A DNA stretch of 49,003 bases from an uncultured Verrucomicrobiota bacterium (lineage in GTDB: Bacteria > Verrucomicrobiota > Verrucomicrobiia > Verrucomicrobiales > Verrucomicrobiaceae), in the NCBI GenBank assembly GCA_903854655.1, contig CAINXC010000068.1, forward strand, positions 1 to 49,003. The letters run 5' to 3'. This document shows, in pieces, positions 8,404 through 16,406 of this stretch. The position numbers and the translations under genes were made by a program. Numbering within the stretch: the stretch's first letter is position 1; each line of letters opens with the position of its first letter. Under the pieces are notes generated by a model. That model searched no databases, was not told the origin of the DNA, and worked only from the letters and a program-made list of their open reading frames with translations.

Positions 8404-9113
8404 TGGCGATAATCGTCTTTGACACGGAAACAACCGGCTTCAACCCGCAAGAGTGCGGTGTGGTTGAATATGCGCACGTTGAGCTCGACCCGCAGACGCG
8501 GCAGGTCGTTGGGTCAACCAGCTTCCTAACCCATCCCGGGACGCAATACCTCCCCATCCCTGCGGTGGCGCGTGCGGTCCACCATATCTCGGACGCGGAC
8601 ATTGCTGGGAAGCCCCATATCTCCCAGGCCCTGAACTTCCCCTGGACGGATGTCGAGGTCTTTGCAGCGCACAACATGGCCTTTGACTGGAGCTTCGTTG
8701 GCCAGTACCTCCCCGAGGATATTCCCCGGATATGCACCCACCGATGCGCCCTGCATCTGTTCCCCGATGCACCCTCCCGCAGTAACCAGGCCCTTCGCTA
8801 TTGGTTGGATCTTGAGCCCCAATGGCCGGAGGACAGGAGCGGAGATACCTGGCTCCCCCACCGGGCGCTGTTTGATGCTTACATAACCGCTGCGTTATTG
8901 GCGCGAATGCTGCAGTTGCGCACATTAGGTGAGCTTATTAGCTTGACCTCCGCCCCGGTTCTCCTGCATACTTGCTCCTTCGGCAAGCATAAGGACGTTC
9001 CATGGTCCAAGGTCCCAAAGGACTACTGCGCTTGGATGTTGCGCCAAGGTCCGGATGCGTGGGACCAGGATGTCATCTATACTATTCGTTATTGGTTGGG
9101 GCTTGAGGGATGA
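8403..9113 (+). CDS. DnaQ-like 3'-5' exonuclease with ExoX-type C-terminal domain
   Basis: A 236-aa DEDDh exonuclease. FDTETTG gives the first acidic pair (D7, E9), HNMAFDW at about 89-95 the second Asp, and PHRALFDAY at about 152-160 the catalytic His and final Asp. The C-terminal part (FGKHKDVPWSKVPKDYCAWML, about 198-218) matches the small domain found at the end of exodeoxyribonuclease X-type proteins. It could proofread or process DNA ends. It is translationally coupled to genes on both sides. Confidence 0.88.
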   Translation: MAIIVFDTETTGFNPQECGVVEYAHVELDPQTRQVVGSTSFLTHPGTQYLPIPAVARAVHHISDADIAGKPHISQALNFPWTDVEVFAAHNMAFDWSFVGQYLPEDIPRICTHRCALHLFPDAPSRSNQALRYWLDLEPQWPEDRSGDTWLPHRALFDAYITAALLARMLQLRTLGELISLTSAPVLLHTCSFGKHKDVPWSKVPKDYCAWMLRQGPDAWDQDVIYTIRYWLGLEG

Positions 9114-10573
9114 GCCGCACCGAGCTGATCCTAGGCCCACCCGGTACGGGCAAAACAACAGCGCTGCTGGACAATGTCAGCGAGGCCCTAGCAGCAGGGA
9201 CAGACCCATCGCGCATAGGCTACATGGCCTTCACCCGCAAAGCCGCCAGGGAGGCCGCCGGGCGGGCTGCAGAGCGCTTTAATATCAGACAGGATGATCT
9301 CCCTTGGTTCCGCACCCTCCACTCCGCCGCATTTCATATCCTGGGCCTTCGGCCGGATGAGGTAATGCAGGATTCCCACTTCAAGGAGCTGGGTGAAGCG
9401 CTCGGCTCCTTCACCTTCCAGCATTCCTACGATGAAACCGTTGAACGGGCGCCGCTGGGCGGGGGCCTGGGGGATCGGGCATTGGCCGTCTATTCCAGGG
9501 CCAGGGCGCGGATGATTAGCGTCGAGGAGGAATGGGCCAAGGGGGAGGACGAAATCAGCCTGGCGGACGCCAAGCGCTTCGCGCGCACCCTTGAGGCCTA
9601 CAAGGAGAGCTACCAGCTCCGGGACTTCAACGACTTCCTGGACGAGGTCCACGAACCCCTACCCTTTGAGCTATTCATCATTGACGAAGCACAGGACCTG
9701 ACCCGCCAGCAATGGGCCTTCGCCCGCCGCGTGGGGGCCACCGCCAAGCGGGTGATCATTGCGGGAGACGATGATCAGGCTATTTTCCAATGGTCCGGTG
9801 CGGACCTGAGCTTGTTCCTGGCCTTCGCGGGCAATACCAAGGTCCTTCCCCTAAGCCACCGCCTCCCCCGCTTGATATGGGCCAAGGCCTACGCCCTGGC
9901 CGAAAGCATCAAGTACCGCCGGCCAAAGGCCTGGGGGCCACGGGACGATGACGGTCAGATCGTCTGGCTGGACATCCCTGAGCAAGTCGCGGTGGACAAT
10001 GGCCAAACCTGGTTGCTCCTGGCGCGCCATAAATGGCAGCTCGGGGACCTGGAGCGCATCTGCAGGGACAAGGGTGTTGTCTACCAGCGCGATGGTCAGT
10101 GGTCCAACCAAACAACCGCAGTGCGCGCGGTGGTCAACTACGAGCGACTCCGCAGGGGAGAAGCGCTTGGGAACGCCCAGGTGCAGGCTATTGCCCGTTT
10201 TGTCCCGGGCATGACACCTCCGCCCAAGAGCGTCCCGAGCTTCTCCTGGGGCGACCTTGCGTGGCCGTTTGCAGGGCAGCCCGACTGGATGGCCGCACTG
10301 TCCGGGATTGGGGCCGATGAGCGGGAGTATATTCGCAAGCTGCGCCGGTCGGGGGAGAGCCTCGTCAACTCCGGCCGGGTGGTCATATCCACCATCCACG
10401 GGATCAAAGGCGGGGAAGCGGACTGCGTGCTGATCATCCCCGATGTATCCCGAAAGGTCTGTGACCGGTTGGCGGTGGATGAGGAGAAGCGTGTTTGGTA
10501 TGTGGCCATCAGCCGGGCCATTAAGGAGCTGCATATCTGTGCGCCTGCGACAGAAAGGTTCTTTCGCGCTTGA
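9110..10573 (+). CDS. Second UvrD/Rep-type superfamily 1 DNA helicase
   Basis: 487 aa. Walker A GPPGTGKTT is at residues 9-17, FIIDEAQDL near 190, GDDDQAIFQWSGAD near 222, and STIHGIKGGEAD plus YVAISRAIKEL near the C-terminus, completing the superfamily 1 motif set. Its Walker A differs from that of the helicase at 3338 (GPPGTGKT versus RAGCGKT), so the two are not recent duplicates. The ATG overlaps the exonuclease stop by four bases. It probably acts in replication restart or recombination. Confidence 0.9.
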   Translation: MSRTELILGPPGTGKTTALLDNVSEALAAGTDPSRIGYMAFTRKAAREAAGRAAERFNIRQDDLPWFRTLHSAAFHILGLRPDEVMQDSHFKELGEALGSFTFQHSYDETVERAPLGGGLGDRALAVYSRARARMISVEEEWAKGEDEISLADAKRFARTLEAYKESYQLRDFNDFLDEVHEPLPFELFIIDEAQDLTRQQWAFARRVGATAKRVIIAGDDDQAIFQWSGADLSLFLAFAGNTKVLPLSHRLPRLIWAKAYALAESIKYRRPKAWGPRDDDGQIVWLDIPEQVAVDNGQTWLLLARHKWQLGDLERICRDKGVVYQRDGQWSNQTTAVRAVVNYERLRRGEALGNAQVQAIARFVPGMTPPPKSVPSFSWGDLAWPFAGQPDWMAALSGIGADEREYIRKLRRSGESLVNSGRVVISTIHGIKGGEADCVLIIPDVSRKVCDRLAVDEEKRVWYVAISRAIKELHICAPATERFFRA

Positions 10574-10639
10574 TTTACTGAGTAGGGTTTCTTAGGATGG
10601 GGCTTCCCGGATCGTCCGGGATAGACAGGAGAAAACTCG
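10570..10639 (+). promoter_or_regulatory. Promoter-hairpin-SD cassette, copy 3
   Basis: -35 TTGATT (10570-10575, overlapping the helicase stop), 17-bp spacer, -10 TAGGAT (10593-10598), GGGGCTT, a hairpin with stem CCCGGA/TCCGGG, then AGACAGGAG ending nine bases before the ATG at 10640. The boxes match copies 1 and 2, while the stem sequence differs with pairing preserved. Confidence 0.8.
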
Positions 10640-11176
10640 ATGACGGATTATGTTTCGCGCTCCGCCGCTATTCGCGCAGCGCGTGCGGTTCTTGGCGCAA
10701 CGGCCATGGACCTCGTGCATTTCCAGGTGAAGACGGTCCCCGCCAGCGACGGTGTGGGCGAGCGCTTCGCGTGGGAGCCCCTCGACAACACTGCTCACAT
10801 CAAGGAACCCGCTATGTTCGGCAAGAAAGACAAGCCCCAGCCCACGATCGCCGACGCGCTTGGCCCGGTGGCCAAGGACGAAATCAAGGAGGTCGCCACC
10901 AAGGCGCCCAAGGCCGCCAAGGGCAAGGCTGAAAAGACCGCCAAGGCCCCGACGGAGAAGAAGCGCTCGCGCGTCCACGTCACCCTGGAAGCCCTGGCCC
11001 ACCCGCATGGGGTGACGGTCGAGGAACTGGCCGCCAAGTTCGAGGCCGAGTTCGGCGACGGCAAGAAGTCCACCGCGACAATGGCCATCAACAAGGTTCC
11101 CAAGAGCGCCGGCATTTCGACCACGCGCGAAAAGGTCGAAGGGCGCGGCAGCGTCTACCGCAGCGTCGCGGCCTAA
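10640..11176 (+). CDS. Hypothetical DNA-binding-like protein, 178 aa
   Basis: Residues about 80-115 are a Lys/Ala-rich linker of repeated KA(P/A)K type. The C-terminal 65 residues (LEALAHPHGVTVEELAAKF onward) look like a small winged-helix or HTH domain of the kind found in DUF3489-like phage proteins. A possible internal in-frame start at 10813, with AAGGA upstream, could produce the linker and HTH domain alone. The gene has its own promoter cassette and a terminator directly after it, so it is probably a single-gene, strongly expressed early unit. Regulatory or nucleoid-like binding is inferred from composition only. Confidence 0.65.
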   Translation: MTDYVSRSAAIRAARAVLGATAMDLVHFQVKTVPASDGVGERFAWEPLDNTAHIKEPAMFGKKDKPQPTIADALGPVAKDEIKEVATKAPKAAKGKAEKTAKAPTEKKRSRVHVTLEALAHPHGVTVEELAAKFEAEFGDGKKSTATMAINKVPKSAGISTTREKVEGRGSVYRSVAA

Positions 11177-11191
11177 TACGAAAGCCCAGTG

Positions 11192-11222
11192 CCGGAGGGG
11201 TGCTTTATGCTCCGGTAGTTTT
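11192..11222 (+). terminator. Rho-independent terminator before the modification operon
   Basis: Stem CCGGAG/CTCCGG (11192-11197 and 11210-11215) with a 12-base loop, followed by a T-rich stretch (TAGTTTTCTT). It isolates the single-gene unit at 10640 from the queD-like gene that starts about 20 bases downstream. Confidence 0.65.
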
Positions 11223-11239
11223 CTTCAAGCAGGGTGGGA

Positions 11240-11722
11240 ATGATGGCCAACGAGGTATTTCGCTCCACGAAGACCTACCGCGAAATTGGGCCCGTGGCCT
11301 ATCGTCAGTGGCGCGCGGATAGTCATTGTTGTCTGCTCCACGGATACGCCCTGAGCTTCCATTTTGAGTTCGAATGTACCACGCTGGATGCTCGCAACTG
11401 GGCAATGGATTACGGGGGTCTTAGGCCCCTTAAGGGGAAGCTTGAGGAGTGGTTCGACCACACCCTGCTCGTGGCCGAAGACGATCCCATGAAGGCGGAG
11501 CTGCTCCGGTTGGGCGAGCTGAAGCTGGCCAAGATTACGCTGGTCGAGCGCACCGGGTGCGAAGGCCTGGCGGACTTCCTCTATGAATATGTGAACACCT
11601 GCTTTCTTAAGGATTACGGGGAGCAGGATCGGGTCTGGTGCACCAAGGTTGAGGTGCGCGAGACAGGTAGCAACATGGCCATGCGCATGGGCGAACGGCC
11701 AAAGACAGGATCATCAGAATGA
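11240..11722 (+). CDS. queD: QueD-like 6-carboxytetrahydropterin synthase (HGY variant)
   Basis: A 160-aa member of the PTPS/QueD fold, which converts 7,8-dihydroneopterin triphosphate to 6-carboxytetrahydropterin in preQ0 synthesis. HCCLLHGYALSF (residues 29-40) places a Cys at the expected catalytic position four residues before His34. FDHTLLV near 75 and ERTGCEGLA near 100 match further family motifs. Oddly, the usual zinc motif HGH reads HGY and the upstream AxH is not evident, so metal binding must differ or the family is a variant. The ATG at 11240 is preceded by AGGG; an ATG three bases on is also possible. It opens the overlapping modification operon. Confidence 0.8.
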   Translation: MMANEVFRSTKTYREIGPVAYRQWRADSHCCLLHGYALSFHFEFECTTLDARNWAMDYGGLRPLKGKLEEWFDHTLLVAEDDPMKAELLRLGELKLAKITLVERTGCEGLADFLYEYVNTCFLKDYGEQDRVWCTKVEVRETGSNMAMRMGERPKTGSSE

Positions 11723-12090
11723 AGAAAGTCTACCTCGCCGGCCCTATCTTCGGGGTCCAGGACCCGGCCTCCTGGCGCAAGGAGGCCATTCGTCTGCTTC
11801 CCAAGGGCTGGCAGGCGGTTAACCCCCTGGACCTGGAAGTGTCCATTGACCGCCCAACCCACCTGGTGCAGACCGACCTCGACGCCTTGGCCCGCTGCGA
11901 CGCTGTCTTGGTGCGCGCGGAGGAACCGTCCTATGGGACCGCCATGGAACTCTTCCATGCTTCACGGACCTTGGACATCCCGGTTATTGCATGGCCCTGC
12001 CACGGGGAACGCTCCCCCTGGCTGACGGTCCATGTCAGCGAGTTCTTCAATACCCTGAAGGAAGCCGTTGGAGCACTCGCCCATGTCTGA
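11719..12090 (+). CDS. Nucleoside 2-deoxyribosyltransferase-like protein
   Basis: 123 aa. YLAGPIFG (residues 4-11), CDAVLVRAEEPSYG and especially YGTAMELFHA, which carries the catalytic-type Glu of the GTxxE motif, place it in the nucleoside 2-deoxyribosyltransferase / DUF4406 superfamily. Such enzymes cleave or exchange the base of deoxynucleosides or their 5'-phosphates. The ATG follows AGACAGGA and overlaps the queD-like stop. Its place inside the 7-deazaguanine operon suggests it handles deoxynucleotides or modified bases for the pathway, but the substrate cannot be read from sequence. Confidence 0.75.
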   Translation: MKKVYLAGPIFGVQDPASWRKEAIRLLPKGWQAVNPLDLEVSIDRPTHLVQTDLDALARCDAVLVRAEEPSYGTAMELFHASRTLDIPVIAWPCHGERSPWLTVHVSEFFNTLKEAVGALAHV

Positions 12091-12997
12091 ACCGCGCATG
12101 ATTACGATGCAGGAGGTGGTGCAGGAGTCGATCCGTGTCGCCGACCGGCTGGCGGAGGAGCGACGGATCACCATCTGGGGTATTCCCAGGGGCGGGGTAT
12201 CCGCAGCCCTGGCTGTCGCAGCGCGGGACCATCGGTTCATTGTGGTGCAGCACCCGAAGGACGCGGCGGCCTTCATTGACGACATCTGGGATTCAGGGGC
12301 CACGGCTGCCCGGTACGCGGCACGGTACCCCATGACACCGACCTACGCACTATTCGACAAGCGGGAACCCAAATGGGCGGGGCAATGGTTGGTAATGCCT
12401 TGGGAGTGCGCGGAGGACGGTGAGGACAAGAGCGCGGAGGATATCGTCACACGGCTGCTGCAATTCATTGGTGAGGACCCCTCGCGTGAAGGGCTACGGG
12501 AGACACCCAAGCGAGTAATGAAGGCCTGGAAGGAATGGGCCAGCGGCTACGGCCAGGACCCGGCGGCGATCCTCAAGACATTCGAGGACGGGGCGGAAGG
12601 GTGCAATGAGATGGTCATTGTACACAACATCCCAGTCATATCCAAATGTGAGCACCACCTAGCCGACGTGCATGGTCATGCCCATGTCGGGTACATCCCC
12701 AATGGCAAGATCGTTGGCCTGAGCAAGCTGGCCCGATTAGTTGAGGTCTTTGCTCGGCGCCTCACTGTCCAGGAGCGCCTTACAAACCAGGTCGCGGATG
12801 CCCTAGATAAGCACCTGCAGCCGCTGGGCGTTGCCGTGATGATTCGGGCCTCCCACGCCTGCATGAGCAGCCGGGGGGTGCGTATCCACGGCTCAGCGAC
12901 CACCACCAGCGCCATGCGGGGCGCGTTGCTCACCGAGCCGGCCGCGCGGGCGGAATTCATGAACCTATGCCAGATGGCGGAACGGGGGAATAGCTGA
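12083..12997 (+). CDS. folE: Gpt-like phosphoribosyltransferase fused to GTP cyclohydrolase I
   Basis: 304 aa with two domains. Residues about 25-115 resemble a type I phosphoribosyltransferase: WGIPRGGVSAA, the PRPP-binding signature FIDDIWDSGAT and a Gpt-like WLVMPWE close. Residues about 125-304 are GTP cyclohydrolase I, with zinc ligands in CEHHL (about 189) and HACMSSRG (about 258-265). FolE converts GTP to dihydroneopterin triphosphate, the first step to preQ0. The fused N-terminal domain could make GMP from guanine or alter regulation; both are inference. The ATG at 12083 has GGAG upstream; the stop overlaps queC (TGATG). Confidence 0.88.
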   Translation: MSEPRMITMQEVVQESIRVADRLAEERRITIWGIPRGGVSAALAVAARDHRFIVVQHPKDAAAFIDDIWDSGATAARYAARYPMTPTYALFDKREPKWAGQWLVMPWECAEDGEDKSAEDIVTRLLQFIGEDPSREGLRETPKRVMKAWKEWASGYGQDPAAILKTFEDGAEGCNEMVIVHNIPVISKCEHHLADVHGHAHVGYIPNGKIVGLSKLARLVEVFARRLTVQERLTNQVADALDKHLQPLGVAVMIRASHACMSSRGVRIHGSATTTSAMRGALLTEPAARAEFMNLCQMAERGNS

Positions 12998-13734
12998 TGG
13001 GTAAAGCAGCAGTTTTGTTTAGTGGCGGCCTCGACAGTTACCTATCCTGGAAGCTCTTTGCTCCGTCCGCCGACCTGCTCTTCGTGAACATTGGCCAGCC
13101 CTACCGGTCCAAGGAGCTGCTGGCCGCCTTGAATATCGCGCACGCGGAGGGCGCGGAGCTCCAGGCCATCCAAGGGGCGCCCGTGGGCGAAAGCCCCATG
13201 CCCAGCGGCATCATCCTGCACCGCAACGCGCACCTAATCCTGTCCGCAGCCTCCGCCGGTTATAGCGACATCATGCTCGGCGTCCTGGAGGGGGAGATCA
13301 ACTCAGACAAGTCGCAGGCCTTCTTCGACTCCGTCCAGGCCGTGCTGAACATTTCGCACCGGGGCCAATACTGGAACGATAATCAGGGCGTGAGCTATCA
13401 CGTGCATTCGCCCATCCGCCACCTAACCAAGTCGGAGCTGGTGGACCGGTATATAAGGGCTGGCCATGATCCTGATATCCTCCTGCAGACGGTGTCCTGC
13501 TATGGGGAGGAGGACGGGCATTGCGGGGAATGCCCAAGCTGCTTCAAGCGTTGGGTGGCCTTCGCGAACAACGGCCTACGGGAGGACTTCAAGCGCAGCC
13601 CGATTACGTGGGCCACCCGGGAGGGAATCATTCACAAGGCCGAGGACGGGACTTATCCGCAGCGGCGTGCATTGGAGATCCGCAGCGCGCTAGGGAAGCC
13701 CTACGTTCGTTCCCCGTCCTGGGTGGAGGGGTAG
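12997..13734 (+). CDS. queC: 7-cyano-7-deazaguanine (preQ0) synthase
   Basis: 245 aa. The ATP PP-loop FSGGLDS is at residues 8-14, and the zinc cluster C-x8-C-x2-C-x2-C (ending HCGECPSC) is at about 168-182; both are typical of QueC, which converts 7-carboxy-7-deazaguanine to preQ0 using ATP and ammonia. Length is normal for the family, and no fused glutamine amidotransferase domain (Gat-QueC) is present, so preQ0 is the expected product. The ATG overlaps the FolE stop by one base, and the stop directly abuts the dpdA start. Confidence 0.92.
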   Translation: MGKAAVLFSGGLDSYLSWKLFAPSADLLFVNIGQPYRSKELLAALNIAHAEGAELQAIQGAPVGESPMPSGIILHRNAHLILSAASAGYSDIMLGVLEGEINSDKSQAFFDSVQAVLNISHRGQYWNDNQGVSYHVHSPIRHLTKSELVDRYIRAGHDPDILLQTVSCYGEEDGHCGECPSCFKRWVAFANNGLREDFKRSPITWATREGIIHKAEDGTYPQRRALEIRSALGKPYVRSPSWVEG

Positions 13735-14718
13735 GTGGAAATCCATCTAGCAGCATGGGGCCAAAATGGAGCTGGCAGTGCAGCGTCGGGCACCACAGGT
13801 CACTCCCAGGTGCTTCGCCCGGTAAGGTATCCCCACGTGCTGGAGTCCTTCCACTATATGAACAGCAAAATTGTCTCCGCGGCCCGCGCTGATGGGACCA
13901 AGTTCTTCCTGGACTCCGGCGCCTTTTCAATGTTCACCCAGGGTGTGGATGTGGACCTGGATAAGTACGCTGCCTTTATCCACGGGCATCCGGATATCAT
14001 CAAGGTCGCTTCCAACCTGGATGATACGTCCAAGGACGAGGCAAAGTCGTACAGCAACCAAAAGGCCCTGGAGGCCCTCGGGTGCACGGTGCAACCAGTG
14101 TTCCACGCCCGGGAAGACCCGGTCTGGCTGCAGCGGTACATCGAGGAGGGGTATAGTTATATCTTTATCGGTGGGATGGTGCCGGAAACAACCCAGTGGC
14201 TGCAGGGATGGTTGGACCATATCTGGCAAAACTACCTCACGGACAAGCACGGCGCACCGTTGGTTAAGGTCCACGGGTTTGGGTTAACCAGCCTACCGCT
14301 CATGTTCCGTTATCCGTGGCACTCAGTTGACTCAACATCCTGGCTGATGACCGCCACCTTTGGGTCCATCTTCCTGGACATGCCGCAACCCCGTGGCGGG
14401 GTGAAGGACATTAAGGTGGACTTCTCCGATAAAAGCACCAAGCGTCATGACCTAAATTCCTGGCACTATGGCTCCCTTTCCGCGGTGGAGCAGCACGCGG
14501 TACGGGAACGCCTTGCAGAGCTAGAGGCCGAGCGGCCCTACAAGGACCCACAACTGGAGACCGAGCTAGAAGGTGTAATGGGGTGCCAGCAAGGGTTATG
14601 CCCCGAAGCATTAGCGGCGAGCTACGGTTGGCGCCGCTGGGCTAACATAGAGTACTTCCGGCGGGCGATGGACCGGGGTGTTTCCCGCTTCACCGAGCGT
14701 CAACCCACCTTATTTTAG
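13735..14718 (+). CDS. dpdA: DNA 7-deazaguanine transglycosylase
   Basis: 327 aa, TGT-fold enzyme of the phage DpdA group, expected to swap guanine in DNA for preQ0. FLDSGAFSMF (about residues 58-67) corresponds to the first catalytic Asp region of tRNA-guanine transglycosylases, and HSVDSTSW (near 197) to the nucleophilic Asp region. The start is GTG immediately after the queC stop, with GGAGGGG upstream; a later ATG at 13858 would remove N-terminal sequence that looks part of the fold. The operon context with queD, folE, queC and queE makes DNA rather than tRNA the likely target. Confidence 0.9.
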   Translation: MEIHLAAWGQNGAGSAASGTTGHSQVLRPVRYPHVLESFHYMNSKIVSAARADGTKFFLDSGAFSMFTQGVDVDLDKYAAFIHGHPDIIKVASNLDDTSKDEAKSYSNQKALEALGCTVQPVFHAREDPVWLQRYIEEGYSYIFIGGMVPETTQWLQGWLDHIWQNYLTDKHGAPLVKVHGFGLTSLPLMFRYPWHSVDSTSWLMTATFGSIFLDMPQPRGGVKDIKVDFSDKSTKRHDLNSWHYGSLSAVEQHAVRERLAELEAERPYKDPQLETELEGVMGCQQGLCPEALAASYGWRRWANIEYFRRAMDRGVSRFTERQPTLF

Positions 14719-14730
14719 ACAGGATCGAAC

Positions 14731-15705
14731 ATGCGCGAAATCTTACGGTGGCTGAGCGGGGCGCTTAGTGACAAGAGCATTACCCCTGGGATGGGGAGTT
14801 ATTGCGTCCAGGGTGGTGAAATCCGTGCCACGGATGGGCGGGTGACCGCTGGGCATCCTTGGGACGGGGAGGGGGAATTCTTGGTGCCGGGCTCCGAGCT
14901 GGAGAAGATCCTGGCGCGGCTGCCAGGGGAACCCACCCTGGAGGTGCTGGAGCAGTCGATCCGAATTAAGAGCGGGCGCTTCCGGGGGGAGGTACAGACG
15001 CTGGCGCTGGAGAACTGGGCCTACCCTGGACCAGAAGGCATGAACTGGCAGGAACTGCCGGATGACCTGATGGATGTGCTCAAGGCCCTCAGGCCCTTTA
15101 TCTCGGACAATGCCATTCAGCCGTGGGCCATGACCTGTGCACTTATCGGCGGCTGGGCCATGGCGACGGACAACGTCTGCCTCGCCGGCGCCCCTTTCCA
15201 CGCCGGCGGGAAGGTGCAGGAGCTGCTCGTTCCCATCTGGGCCATTGACTTCCTTCTGGGCCATGACGAGGCCCCGACCGAATGGGCGTGGAATGATGTA
15301 GCCATAGCCTTCCGCTGGCCGAACGGGGCGTGGATGCGCTCGGCCGTTATCGTCGGCAAGTTTCCCGAGACCGCTGCTGCGATGGTCCGAGCAGCTTGGG
15401 AGCTGGAACCACCCCATGCATTCTCCCCGGCCTTCCGCGAGGCATTTGAGCGGATCAGCGCCCTATCCGATGGGTTGATCACCCTGTATGCGGATCGGAT
15501 GACCGGGTCGTTCAGCCAAGCGCAGGTGGAGGAGGAGATCGAAGTCCCGCTGCCCACGGACTGCGAAGCGACGCACTGGGGCGGTAAGTTCCTCGCCAAC
15601 GTGCTTTCAGCCGCGACAGTTTGGGACCCGACGTCGTGGCCCCGCCCGTCGCCGTGGGCTGGGCCGGTTCTTGCGGGATATATTGTCGGATCGAGGAAAG
15701 GGTAG
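14731..15705 (+). CDS. Probable DNA sliding-clamp (beta-clamp-like) protein
   Basis: 324 aa. FLVPGSELEKILARLP (about 46-61), followed by the strand EQSIRIKSG, and later LKALRPFISDN and MATDNVCLAG resemble the repeating unit of bacterial DnaN: a 'single domain then AT(D)G' pattern in which a ligand-type helix precedes a two-strand hairpin. The similarity is by pattern only and weaker than for its neighbours. A clamp next to the DNA polymerase and DNA modification enzymes makes sense as a processivity factor. It starts nine bases after AGACAGGA and lies between dpdA and queE. Confidence 0.6.
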   Translation: MREILRWLSGALSDKSITPGMGSYCVQGGEIRATDGRVTAGHPWDGEGEFLVPGSELEKILARLPGEPTLEVLEQSIRIKSGRFRGEVQTLALENWAYPGPEGMNWQELPDDLMDVLKALRPFISDNAIQPWAMTCALIGGWAMATDNVCLAGAPFHAGGKVQELLVPIWAIDFLLGHDEAPTEWAWNDVAIAFRWPNGAWMRSAVIVGKFPETAAAMVRAAWELEPPHAFSPAFREAFERISALSDGLITLYADRMTGSFSQAQVEEEIEVPLPTDCEATHWGGKFLANVLSAATVWDPTSWPRPSPWAGPVLAGYIVGSRKG

Positions 15706-15710
15706 CAGCT

Positions 15711-16406
15711 ATGTTCGGGAAGAACCCGGTATTAGGCAGAGACAAGGGCGACGGTAGCTCGCTCAAAATTGTGAAGGGTTCTCCTTTCCGGACTATCCAG
15801 GGGGAGTGTTACCTCTCCGGGATGCCTGCAATTTTCATCAGGCTTCACGGGTGCCCGTGGAAGTGTTTTTTCTGCGACACCGCCTTTAGTGATCCAGACG
15901 ATCCGGTAATGACCGTTGAGAAGATCGTTGCAGCGGTAGAAGCGCTGCCCATGACCCACCTCATTGTGATCACGGGCGGGGAACCTATGCGGCAGCCCCT
16001 TATTCCGCTGTGCAAGGCCCTTTGGAAACTCGGGCACCAGATTCAGCTGGAGACAGCCGGAACCTATTGGCAAGACGGCTTAGAGCTTTATGCAGAATTT
16101 GTTGTCAGCCCGAAGACCAGTTATGTGCACCCGGCCTTCTCCACCTGGGCACGGGCATTTAAGTACGTCGTCGATAGTGAAATGTCCTGGTCCGAGGATG
16201 GTATCCCCATCACGGCCACCCAGCCAGGAACCAAACCAGCGCGCTTGGGTGCTCCCACCTCCAGCAAAATCCCAATCTGGGTCAGCCCCTGCGATGACTA
16301 TGACCCAGCGAAGAACGCCGCCAATCTCAAGGCTGCAACAGACGCCAGCCTGAAATACGGGCACCGGGTGAGCCTCCAGATACATAAGCTTCTAGGGGTT
16401 GAGTGA
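15711..16406 (+). CDS. queE: 7-carboxy-7-deazaguanine synthase (radical SAM)
   Basis: 231 aa. The radical SAM cluster motif CPWKCFFC (CxxxCxxC) lies at about residues 47-55 in HGCPWKCFFCDT, the standard QueE context, with GGEP at about 88-91 binding SAM and FRTIQGE near the N-terminus binding substrate. QueE rearranges 6-carboxytetrahydropterin to 7-carboxy-7-deazaguanine, the step between the queD-like and queC products. The ATG has GAGGAAAGG upstream. An upstream extension in the same frame is rejected because it would run deep into the clamp gene. The stop overlaps the polymerase start (TGATG). Confidence 0.92.
   Translation: MFGKNPVLGRDKGDGSSLKIVKGSPFRTIQGECYLSGMPAIFIRLHGCPWKCFFCDTAFSDPDDPVMTVEKIVAAVEALPMTHLIVITGGEPMRQPLIPLCKALWKLGHQIQLETAGTYWQDGLELYAEFVVSPKTSYVHPAFSTWARAFKYVVDSEMSWSEDGIPITATQPGTKPARLGAPTSSKIPIWVSPCDDYDPAKNAANLKAATDASLKYGHRVSLQIHKLLGVE

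Noticed and set aside
10813..11176. Separate gene from an internal ATG in the protein at 10640
   Set aside because: An SD-like AAGGA is present but the full-length start has the strong cassette, so it is kept as one gene with a possible internal start.
15621..15710. Upstream in-frame extension of queE
   Set aside because: It would run 85 bases into the clamp-like gene and adds sequence not expected in QueE. ATG 15711 has a clear GAGGAAAGG.
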